A stretch of DNA of 64,000 bases, taken from Sphingomonas echinoides. GTDB taxonomy: Bacteria > Pseudomonadota > Alphaproteobacteria > Sphingomonadales > Sphingomonadaceae. The notes under the pieces are model-generated. The model searched no databases. It saw only the letters and a program-made list of their open reading frames with translations, and had not been told where the DNA came from. Within the stretch, counting starts at the first letter, position 1. Each line of letters starts with the position of its first letter. The stretch spans positions 100,104 through 164,103 of the forward strand of contig NZ_JAPYKK010000006.1 in the NCBI RefSeq assembly GCF_029623395.1, given 5' to 3'. A program made the translations under genes and the position numbers. Positions 56,978 through 64,000 of the stretch are shown here, one piece after another.

Positions 56978-57988
56978 TCAAAACCGCGCGATCGCCTTCA
57001 GCACATGGTCCGCCTCTGCGATCAGCTCGGGCATCCGCGTCGGGATCTCGTCCGCGTCGAGGCTGTGGGTGTGGAGCGCGTCGGTCGGGATGCGGCCGCT
57101 GAGGATCGCCTGTTTGACGCGCTCGAAATCGGCGGAGAGCGCGTTGCGGCTGGCGATCAGCGTCGTCTCGCGCTTGTGGAATTCGGGGTCGGCGAAGACC
57201 AGATCGCCGGGGGCGACGCCGACCAGGATCAGCTTGCCGCCGTGCGCGACATAGGCGAGGCTGGCGGCCATCGCGGCGAGCGATCCGGTCGCGTCGAACA
57301 CCGCATCGAACATTTCGCCGCCGGTCAGCTCGGCGAGCGTGGCGGCCATGGCGGGGCCGGCCTCGACCGTGGTTTCGAACCCGAGGTTGGCGCGCGCGAA
57401 GGCGAGCCGGGTCGGGCGCGTATCCGCGAGCGTGACGTGCGCGCCGTTGAAGCGCGCGAACAGACCGGTGCCGACGCCGATCGGTCCGGCGCCCACCACC
57501 AGCACGCGCGCGCCCGACGGGACCTCCGCGCGCGCGACGGCATGCGCGCCGATCGCGAGAAATTCGATCATCGCCGCCTGTTCGAGCGTCAGCGCGCCCG
57601 CGTCGAGGACCGCGCTTTCGGGGACGGCGAGCAGCTCCGCCATCCCGCCGTCCGAATGAACCCCGAGCACGCTGATGTTGACACAGGCGTTGGGCTTGCC
57701 GTTGCGGCAGGCGATGCACGTGCCGCACGCGAGATACGGGTTGATCGCGACGATCTGCCCCGATCGGAACGCGGAGCCTTCGGGCGCCTGTTCGACCGTG
57801 CCCGACAGTTCATGGCCCATCACGCGCGGGTAGGCGAGGAACGGATGCCGCCCGGCGTAGATATGATAATCCGTCCCGCACAGTCCGACCCGGCGAATCC
57901 GGACGAGAACTTCGCCGGCGCGCGGCAACGGAGCGGGACGATCCTCGATCGCGAGGCTGAACGGTTCGCGACACACAACGGTTTTCAT
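56978..57988 (-). CDS. Zinc-dependent medium-chain sugar/polyol dehydrogenase
   Basis: 336 residues from ATG 57988. The catalytic zinc site is GLCGTDYHIYAG and GHE in VMGHELSGTV; the structural zinc cysteines are in ACGTCIACRNGKPNAC; the NAD loop is VLVVGAGPIGVGTG. It resembles L-galactonate, threonine and sorbitol dehydrogenases. Divergent from the GH95 gene, so oxidation of a released sugar or its acid is likely, for example in L-fucose or L-galactose use. The substrate is inferred from context only. Confidence 0.88.
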   Translation of the reverse strand: MKTVVCREPFSLAIEDRPAPLPRAGEVLVRIRRVGLCGTDYHIYAGRHPFLAYPRVMGHELSGTVEQAPEGSAFRSGQIVAINPYLACGTCIACRNGKPNACVNISVLGVHSDGGMAELLAVPESAVLDAGALTLEQAAMIEFLAIGAHAVARAEVPSGARVLVVGAGPIGVGTGLFARFNGAHVTLADTRPTRLAFARANLGFETTVEAGPAMAATLAELTGGEMFDAVFDATGSLAAMAASLAYVAHGGKLILVGVAPGDLVFADPEFHKRETTLIASRNALSADFERVKQAILSGRIPTDALHTHSLDADEIPTRMPELIAEADHVLKAIARF

Positions 57989-58041
57989 TTTCCGATCCTC
58001 ACGGGCAGGGTCTGCAGGGGCGAGCCCAATGGTTCGTGCCG

Positions 58042-58070
58042 TATATGCAAGCAAGCGATCATATATGCAA
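58042..58070. promoter_or_regulatory. Direct repeat in the divergent dehydrogenase/GH95 promoter
   Basis: TATATGCAA occurs twice (58042-58050 and 58062-58070), exactly 20 bases apart, so both copies lie on the same face of the helix. It is midway between two divergent starts (57988 and 58159). It is a good candidate operator for the IclR-type regulator encoded at 60630. Confidence 0.5.
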
Positions 58071-58158
58071 TCTAGCTGGACTCATTCGGCATTGTGATAG
58101 ACGATTGGCGCAACAGCGCGTCGCCTCGGGCGGTATCGCGGAAGCCGAGGAGAAGAGG

Positions 58159-60597
58159 ATGCGTCGTCGCAACGGGATGAAGGGGCTGACGCGTCGCGAA
58201 ACGCTGGTCAGCGGGATTGCGCTGGGCGCGCTTCCCACGCTGTCGGCGGCGGAAACGACCGCGCCCGCCACCGACCATCAATTGTGGTATCGTCAGCCGG
58301 CGCAGGCGTGGACCGAGGCGTTGCCGGTGGGCAACGGACGGCTCGGCGCGATGGTGTTCGGCCGCGTCGCGCAGGAACGACTCCAGCTCAACAGTGACAC
58401 CTTGTGGGCGGGGTCGCCTTATGACCCGAACAACCCGGACGCTTTGGCCGCGTTGCCGCGCGTCCGCGCGTTGCTTGCGGAGGGGCGGTATAAGGAAGCG
58501 ACCGATCTCGCGTCGGCGAAGATGATGGCGAAGCCGCTGTCGCAAATGCCGTACGGTTCGCTGGGCGATCTGCTGGTGACGTTCGCGGGTGCCGCGCAAC
58601 CGGCGGACTATCGACGTGACCTCGATCTCGCCTCGGGTGTCGCCACGACGCGCTATGGCGGCGGTGGTGTCGCGCAGACGCGCGAGGTGTTCGCCTCGGC
58701 CCCCGATCAGGTGATCGTCGTGCGGCTGACTGCGCAGGGCGGGACGCTCGACTTCGATGTCACGCATCGCGCGCCGCACGCGGTGGCGATCCCGCGTGAG
58801 CAGTATGTCGAAGGCGCGGCGCCGCCTGCGGCCACGACGGTCGACTGGTTGCAGCACGAGACCGCTGGCCCTGCGCGGCCCGGCGTCACGGTCGCGGCCG
58901 ATGGCGCGACCGCGATGCTCGTCACCGGGCGGAACGAAGCCGCCAACGGGATCCCGGCGGGGTTGCGCTATGCGATGCACGTCGTCGCGGTGGGTGACGG
59001 GCGGATTACGAGCGGGGCCGACGGCCTGTCGGTGCGGGGCGCGCGGCAGGTCACCCTGCTGATCGCGGCGGCGACGAGCTACGTCGGGTTGGGAGACCAG
59101 GGCGCGGACCCGGTCGCGATCGTGCGGTCGGCCGCCAAGGCCGCCGCGGGCAAATCCTATGCGGCCTTGCGGCGCGCGCATGTCGCCGACCATGCCGCGC
59201 TGTACGGGGGCATGACGATCGACCTCGGCACCAACGCCGCCGCCGCCGCGCTGCCGACCGATCGGCGGATCGCGGCGGGGGAGAGCGGGCGCGATCCGGG
59301 GCTTGCCGCGCTGTATGTGCGCTATGCGCGCTATCTGCTGATCGCCTCGTCGCGACCGGGGACGCAGCCGGCGAACCTCCAGGGGATCTGGAACGAAGGC
59401 ACCACCCCGCCGTGGGGGAGCAAATACACGATCAACATCAATACCGAGATGAACTACTGGCCCGCCGATCCCGCCGGACTCGGGCTGTGCGTCGAGCCGT
59501 TGTTGCGGATGACGGAGGAGCTCGCCGTTTCGGGCGCGCGCACCGCGCGGGCGATGTACGGCGCGGGCGGCTGGGTGGCGCATCACAACACCGACCTGTG
59601 GCGCGCGACCGCGCCGATCGACGGGCCGTTGTGGGGACTGTGGCCGTGCGGCGGGGCGTGGTTGTGCAACACGCTGTTCAGCCACTGGGACCACAACCGC
59701 AGCGCTGCGGTGCTGGGACGGCTGTATCCGTTGATGGTGGGGGCGACGCGTTTCTTCCTCGATACGCTGATCGAGGATCCCAAGGGGCGCGGCCTCGTCA
59801 CTTCGCCGTCGGTGTCTCCGGAAAATTTGCATCCGTTCGGATCGTCGCTGTGCGTCGGTCCGGCGATGGACCGCCAGATCATCCGCGACCTGTTCGCCAA
59901 TACGGTCGTGGCGGGGAAGCGTATGGGGCGGGATGCCGCCTGGCTCGAAACGGTGGAAGCCGCGCGCGCGAAGATCGCGCCCGACCGGATCGGCGCGCAG
60001 GGCCAGTTGCAGGAATGGCTCGAGGATTGGGACGCGCAGGCGCCCGATCCGCAGCATCGCCACGTCTCGCATCTCTACGCGGTGTATCCCAGCGGGCAGA
60101 TCAACCTGCGCGATACGCCCGAGCTGATCGAAGCGGCCAAGGTCAGCTTGCGACGGCGCGGCGATCTCTCAACCGGGTGGGCGACCGCGTGGCGGGTGTG
60201 CCTGTGGGCGCGCATGGGGGAAGGGGATCACGCGCATGACGTGCTCAACGGATTGCTCGGGCCCAAGCGCACCTACCCCAACATGTTCGATGCGCATCCG
60301 CCGTTCCAGATCGACGGCAATTTCGGCGGGACCGCGGGAATCCTGGAGATGCTCGTTCAGTCGTGGGGCGATACGCTGCATCTGCTCCCGGCGTTGCCCG
60401 GGGCGTGGCCGACCGGCGCGATCAGCGGGTTTCGCGCGCGGGGCGACTTGCGGGTCGATCTGCAATGGCGCGAGGGTCGGCCGCAAGCGCTGACGATCCG
60501 CGGCCCTGCGGGATCGACGGTGACGGTGCGGGCTGGCAAAGAGGACTTCACGGCCAAGCTGTCCGCAGCGGGTCGGTATTCGCGGCGCTGGTCCTGA
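58159..60597 (+). CDS. GH95 alpha-L-fucosidase/galactosidase, Tat-exported
   Basis: 812 residues from ATG 58159 with GAGGAGAAGAGG upstream. The Tat signal is LTRRETLVSGIALGALPT. GH95 landmarks: WTEALPVGNGRLGAMVFG at the start, NLQGIWNEGTTPPWGSKY, the N426-x-N428 pair in TININTEMNYW, E619 in QEWLEDWD and D719 in IDGNFGG. These correspond to the inverting machinery of bifidobacterial AfcA. It removes terminal alpha-1,2-L-fucose or alpha-L-galactose, both found in plant xyloglucan and pectin. Followed by an IclR gene 32 bases on. Confidence 0.93.
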   Translation: MRRRNGMKGLTRRETLVSGIALGALPTLSAAETTAPATDHQLWYRQPAQAWTEALPVGNGRLGAMVFGRVAQERLQLNSDTLWAGSPYDPNNPDALAALPRVRALLAEGRYKEATDLASAKMMAKPLSQMPYGSLGDLLVTFAGAAQPADYRRDLDLASGVATTRYGGGGVAQTREVFASAPDQVIVVRLTAQGGTLDFDVTHRAPHAVAIPREQYVEGAAPPAATTVDWLQHETAGPARPGVTVAADGATAMLVTGRNEAANGIPAGLRYAMHVVAVGDGRITSGADGLSVRGARQVTLLIAAATSYVGLGDQGADPVAIVRSAAKAAAGKSYAALRRAHVADHAALYGGMTIDLGTNAAAAALPTDRRIAAGESGRDPGLAALYVRYARYLLIASSRPGTQPANLQGIWNEGTTPPWGSKYTININTEMNYWPADPAGLGLCVEPLLRMTEELAVSGARTARAMYGAGGWVAHHNTDLWRATAPIDGPLWGLWPCGGAWLCNTLFSHWDHNRSAAVLGRLYPLMVGATRFFLDTLIEDPKGRGLVTSPSVSPENLHPFGSSLCVGPAMDRQIIRDLFANTVVAGKRMGRDAAWLETVEAARAKIAPDRIGAQGQLQEWLEDWDAQAPDPQHRHVSHLYAVYPSGQINLRDTPELIEAAKVSLRRRGDLSTGWATAWRVCLWARMGEGDHAHDVLNGLLGPKRTYPNMFDAHPPFQIDGNFGGTAGILEMLVQSWGDTLHLLPALPGAWPTGAISGFRARGDLRVDLQWREGRPQALTIRGPAGSTVTVRAGKEDFTAKLSAAGRYSRRWS

Positions 60598-60629
60598 CCC
60601 GGCCCGCGCAAGAGCATGATAGGGGACTG

Positions 60630-61421
60630 ATGAAACAGAGCGGCCCGCAAGGCACCTATACCGCACCCGCGATCGAAAAGGCGTTCGAGGTCATCGAGCT
60701 GCTCGGCCAGCATCCCGAGGGCGCGCTGGTCAGCGAGATGGCGACGTTGCTGGGGCGGTCGGTCGGGGAGCTGTTCCGCATCATCATCGTGATGGAGCGG
60801 CTGGGCTATCTCAAGAAGTCCGCACGGACCGATCGCTACACCGTCACCTACAAGCTGCTCGAGGTCGCCTATCGCGCGACGCCCGCGCAGGACGTGACGC
60901 GCGCGGCGTTGCCGCAGATGCAGGGGCTGGCGCAGGATGCGGGGCAATCGTGCCATCTCGTCGTGCCGAACGCGGGGGCGGGGCTGGTCATCGCGTGCGA
61001 GCAGCAACCCGGGATCCGCGGTTTTTCGCTGCGGGTCGGCGCGAAGATCGACATTCTCAACAGCTGTTCGGGGCAGGTGCTGCTCGCGTTTTCAAGCGAC
61101 ATGCGCGCCGACCAGATCCTCGCGGCGGCGGCGCAGGACCGTGCCGAGCCGATCGACCGCGCGCGGCTGGCGGCGCAACTGGAAGTCATCCGGACGCGCG
61201 GCTATGATCGGCGGCAAAGCCCGATCACGCATGGCGTGACCGACATCAGCTGCCCGGTGTTCGGGTTCGACGGCACCGTCGTGGCGGCGCTGACGATTCC
61301 GTTCCTGGAATTGATCGACGGATCGCAGAAGGTCGACGCCGAGGCCGCGCGCGCGATGCTGCATGCGGCGGTCGGGCGGATTTCGGATACGCTCGGATAT
61401 CGGGGCGATCGGTCGGCGTGA
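60630..61421 (+). CDS. IclR-family transcriptional regulator
   Basis: 263 residues from ATG 60630. The N-terminal winged helix is AIEKAFEVIELLGQHPEGAL and LGRSVGELFRIIIVMERLGY; the C-terminal effector domain has LNSCSGQVLLAF and YDRRQSPITHGVTDISCPVF, the IclR signature. It probably senses a sugar or sugar acid and controls the GH95/GH127/dehydrogenase genes around it. It is in the same direction as GH95 and 32 bases downstream. Confidence 0.92.
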   Translation: MKQSGPQGTYTAPAIEKAFEVIELLGQHPEGALVSEMATLLGRSVGELFRIIIVMERLGYLKKSARTDRYTVTYKLLEVAYRATPAQDVTRAALPQMQGLAQDAGQSCHLVVPNAGAGLVIACEQQPGIRGFSLRVGAKIDILNSCSGQVLLAFSSDMRADQILAAAAQDRAEPIDRARLAAQLEVIRTRGYDRRQSPITHGVTDISCPVFGFDGTVVAALTIPFLELIDGSQKVDAEAARAMLHAAVGRISDTLGYRGDRSA

Positions 61422-61489
61422 TCGCGGTGCGGCGCGCATGAAGGTTAAGGACGCCGCAGTGAATGCGGCGCGATTTTAGGAGTGGTACC

Positions 61490-63451
61490 ATGACGAACAC
61501 GACCCGCCGTGGCGGCAACACGCGCCGCAGCTTCCTTGCGAGCACGGGCGCGGGCGGGCTGCTCGCGGGACTGGCGGCGGGGAGCCCGACCGCGCTGTTC
61601 GCCGCGCCGGTGGTCGCGGCGGGGGCGCGCCCCAAGGCTGCGCTGCAGCCGTTCGATCTTGCCGATGTCGAGCTGTCCGAAGGGCCGTTCCTGCACGCGC
61701 AGCGCAAGACCGTTGCGTATCTGCTCAGCCTCAGCCCGGACCGGATGCTCCACAACTTCCGCGTCAACGCGGGGTTGAAGCCCAAGGCGCCGGTCTATGG
61801 CGGGTGGGAGTCCGAGGCGCAGTGGGCGGAGATCAACTGCCATGGGCATACGCTCGGCCATTATCTGTCGGCGTGCGCGCTGGCCTATCGCTCGACCCGC
61901 GAGCCGCAGTTCAAGCAGCGGATCGACTATATCGCGGGCGAACTCGCGGCGTGCCAGGATGCCGCCAAGACGGGGCTGGTCTGCGCGTTCCCCGATGGCG
62001 CGGCGCTGGTCGCGGCGCATCTGCGCGGGGACAAGATCACCGGCGTGCCGTGGTACACGCTGCACAAGGTCTATGCGGGCCTGCGCGATGCGACGTTGCT
62101 TGCGGACAGCACCGCGTCGAAGGCGGTCCTGATCCGGATGGCCGACTGGGCGGTGGTGGCGACGCGCCCGCTGACGCCCGCGCAGTTCGAGACGATGCTC
62201 GATACCGAACATGGCGGGATGAACGAGACGTTCGCCGACCTGTATCTGATGACCGGCAACGCTTCTTATCGCGAGATGGCCGAGCGCTTCTCGCACAAGG
62301 CGATCCTCGAGCCGCTTGCGGCGGGGCGCGACCGGCTCGACGGGCTGCACGCCAACACGCAGGTGCCCAAGATCATCGGCTTCCAGCGTGTCTATGAGGC
62401 GACCGGCAACCCGCAATATCGCGATGCCGCCGCCTTCTTCTGGAAGACGGTCGCGCTGACCCGCTCGTTCGCGACCGGCGGGCATGGCGACAACGAGCAT
62501 TTCTTCCCGATGGCGGACTTCGAGCAGCATGTCTTTTCGGCCAAGGGGTCGGAGACGTGCTGCCAGCACAACATGCTCAAGCTGACCCGCGCGCTGTTCC
62601 TGCAGGACCCGCAGGCCGACTATGCCGATTATTACGAGCGGACGCTCTACAACGGCATCCTCGCGTCGCAGGACCCGGATTCGGGGATGGTGACCTATTT
62701 TCAGGGCGCGCGGCCCGGGTACATGAAGCTGTACCACACGCCGGTCGATTCCTTCTGGTGCTGCACCGGCACCGGCATGGAAAACCACGTCAAACATCGC
62801 GACTCGATCTACTTCCACGACGATCGGTCGCTGTACGTGAACCTGTTCGTGCCGTCCTCGGTGACGTGGCGCGACAAGGGGGCGGTGTTGCGGCAGGTGA
62901 CGACCTTCCCGGATTCGCCGACGACGACGCTGCGTTGGTCGCTGCGGCGGCCGACCGAGCTGACGCTGCAATTGCGCCATCCGCGCTGGAGCCGGACCGC
63001 GACCGTGCTGGTCAACGGCGTGGAGACCGTCCGGTCGAATGCGGCGGGCAGCTACGTCAAGCTCGCGCGGACGTGGCGCGATGGGGATACCGTCGAACTG
63101 CGGCTCGCGATGGAGGTCGCGACCGACCATGCGCCCGCTGCGCCGGACGTGGTGGCGTTCACCTATGGGCCGATCGTGCTGGCCGGGGTGTTCGGGACCA
63201 AGGGGCTGGCGAAGGACGCGGACATCATCGTCAGCGAACGCAAGTATGGCGAGTATAATGCCACGCCGTTTACCCCGCCGATGCTGACGGGCGATGCCGG
63301 CACGATCGCCGGGAAGGTTCGTCCCGGCGCAGCGCCGCTCGAATTCACGATCGCTTCCGGAAACCAGAGCGCGGTGCGGCTGGTCCCGTATCACCGCGTC
63401 GCGCATGATCGCTATGCGACCTATTGGAAGGTCCTGCCCGGCGCGGTCTAG
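61490..63451 (+). CDS. GH127 beta-L-arabinofuranosidase, Tat-exported
   Basis: 653 residues from ATG 61490 with AGGAGTGG upstream. The Tat signal is GNTRRSFLASTGAGGLLAGL. The zinc and nucleophile set of HypBA1 is conserved: E355 and C357 in GSETCCQHNM, C424 and C425 in FWCCTGTGMENH, where one of the last pair is the cysteine nucleophile. It releases beta-L-arabinofuranose from hydroxyproline-linked or pectic arabinans. Its TAG shares the CTAG tetranucleotide with the stop codon of the converging gene. Confidence 0.93.
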   Translation: MTNTTRRGGNTRRSFLASTGAGGLLAGLAAGSPTALFAAPVVAAGARPKAALQPFDLADVELSEGPFLHAQRKTVAYLLSLSPDRMLHNFRVNAGLKPKAPVYGGWESEAQWAEINCHGHTLGHYLSACALAYRSTREPQFKQRIDYIAGELAACQDAAKTGLVCAFPDGAALVAAHLRGDKITGVPWYTLHKVYAGLRDATLLADSTASKAVLIRMADWAVVATRPLTPAQFETMLDTEHGGMNETFADLYLMTGNASYREMAERFSHKAILEPLAAGRDRLDGLHANTQVPKIIGFQRVYEATGNPQYRDAAAFFWKTVALTRSFATGGHGDNEHFFPMADFEQHVFSAKGSETCCQHNMLKLTRALFLQDPQADYADYYERTLYNGILASQDPDSGMVTYFQGARPGYMKLYHTPVDSFWCCTGTGMENHVKHRDSIYFHDDRSLYVNLFVPSSVTWRDKGAVLRQVTTFPDSPTTTLRWSLRRPTELTLQLRHPRWSRTATVLVNGVETVRSNAAGSYVKLARTWRDGDTVELRLAMEVATDHAPAAPDVVAFTYGPIVLAGVFGTKGLAKDADIIVSERKYGEYNATPFTPPMLTGDAGTIAGKVRPGAAPLEFTIASGNQSAVRLVPYHRVAHDRYATYWKVLPGAV

Positions 63452-64000
63452 CGCAGTTCGGCCAGCAACGTTGCGTTGAACCCGGCCGGGTCCTCGACTT
63501 GCGGGGCATGGCCCGCGTCGGGGATGCGGATCAGCCGGGCGTGGGGGAAGCGCTTGACCGCGTCCTCCGCGGCCTGCGGGACGGTCTGGATCCGGTCGCG
63601 GAGCACCGGGGGCGCGGTGTTGGCGCGGAAGGCGGTGAGATCGCGCTGGCCGATGAGGAGCGTGACCGGCACCGTGATCCGGCCGAGCTCGGCGGCGACC
63701 GGCTGCGTCTCGATCATGTCCGACAGGCGCGCCTGCGCGTCGCGCACGGTGTCGCCGTCGGCGCTCGCATATTGCCCCGCTAGCATCGCGACCCAGCGGT
63801 CGTAGGCCGGGCGCCACGTGCCGTGATAGTAATTGCGCAATTGATACGCCTTGATCGACGTGGCGCTGGTCTTGGCTTCTTCCTGCCGGAGCGCGCCGAG
63901 ATCGGTATAGGGCACGCCCTGCGCCAGCGTGTCGTTGAGGCCGAGCGGGTTGACCAGCACCATGCGCTCGACCCGGTCGGGATAGGTCAGCGCGAACCGC
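63448..64000 (-). CDS. Alpha/beta hydrolase, C-terminal part (cut by window edge)
   Basis: About 183 residues are visible. RFALTYPDRVERMVLVNPLG is the segment after the nucleophile elbow of alpha/beta hydrolases. VPVTLLIGQRDLTAF carries the catalytic acid and IPDAGHAPQVEDP the catalytic histidine. The nucleophile lies outside the window. The substrate is unknown; esterases of this type often join carbohydrate loci. The stop codon overlaps that of GH127. Confidence 0.88.
   Translation of the reverse strand, partial: RFALTYPDRVERMVLVNPLGLNDTLAQGVPYTDLGALRQEEAKTSATSIKAYQLRNYYHGTWRPAYDRWVAMLAGQYASADGDTVRDAQARLSDMIETQPVAAELGRITVPVTLLIGQRDLTAFRANTAPPVLRDRIQTVPQAAEDAVKRFPHARLIRIPDAGHAPQVEDPAGFNATLLAELR

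Noticed and set aside
61445..63817. A long open frame antisense to GH127 and running into the hydrolase gene
   Set aside because: Same GC-driven effect; low-complexity translation, and both real genes have conserved catalytic residues.

Overview
This is a GC-rich chromosomal segment from an alphaproteobacterium, most likely Sphingomonadaceae (Sphingomonas or a close relative). The basis is the sum of several things: an Obg/L27/L21 ribosomal neighbourhood, an almost complete hopanoid (hpn) locus, sphingomonad-type palindromic intergenic repeats, Tat-exported glycoside hydrolases, a PEPxxWA-CTERM protein, and CsbD/entericidin stress genes. There is no phage, no transposase and no CRISPR array. 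Coding is dense, with many GTG/TTG starts and many 4-base start/stop overlaps (ATGA or GTGA).

Layout. 1-9.7 kb holds housekeeping and mixed genes: the obg 5' end, a TetR regulator divergent from a PF10118 metalloprotein, a GMC dehydrogenase with its Tat subunit, a GNAT acetyltransferase, rplU-rpmA, hspQ, tRNA-Ser(CGA), glutamine-dependent nadE, and a Mop/ModE molybdate pair. 9.9-33 kb is the hopanoid locus: hpnL; a soluble chemoreceptor; the leftward operon hpnI-hpnJ-small ORF-hpnK-ferritin-like; the divergent rightward operon hpnA-B-C-D-E-F(shc)-G; leftward ispH-hpnH-double-CxxC protein; rightward hpnM-mlaA; and leftward DUF2141-hpnN. Together these would make squalene (HpnC/D/E), cyclise it (HpnF), add and trim the adenosyl side chain (HpnH/G), build the cyclitol-ether head group (HpnI/K/J) and move hopanoids toward the outer membrane (HpnN, HpnM, MlaA). 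No hpnO, hpnP or hpnR is present in the window.

33-40.2 kb is a conserved but poorly understood membrane operon: DUF4129, DUF4350, MoxR ATPase, DUF58, SpoIIM-like, RDD. 40.2-43.6 kb is a stress island: an entericidin lipoprotein, two CsbD proteins, a membrane protein and a PAS-PAS-PAS-LuxR regulator. 43.7-63.5 kb is a carbohydrate-degradation region: GH27, GH2, GH51, GH43, GH95 and GH127 enzymes, an Asp/Asn hydroxylase, a Zn-dependent sugar/polyol dehydrogenase, and GntR/FCD and IclR regulators. It is interrupted by a retropepsin-like protein and a PEPxxWA-CTERM protein. An alpha/beta hydrolase runs off the right edge.

Most notable observations: (i) palindromic repeat elements lie in frame inside two adjacent enzyme genes, squalene-hopene cyclase and hpnG, and a third copy abuts hpnB; (ii) an uncharacterised di-iron ferritin-like protein and a 65-residue ORF sit in the hpnI/J/K operon, and a double-CxxC protein sits beside hpnH; (iii) a promoter overlapped by a GntR-type operator leads into a strong intrinsic terminator about 110 bases before the GH2 gene, which suggests a regulated small RNA or leader attenuator; (iv) the MoxR/DUF58/SpoIIM/RDD system.
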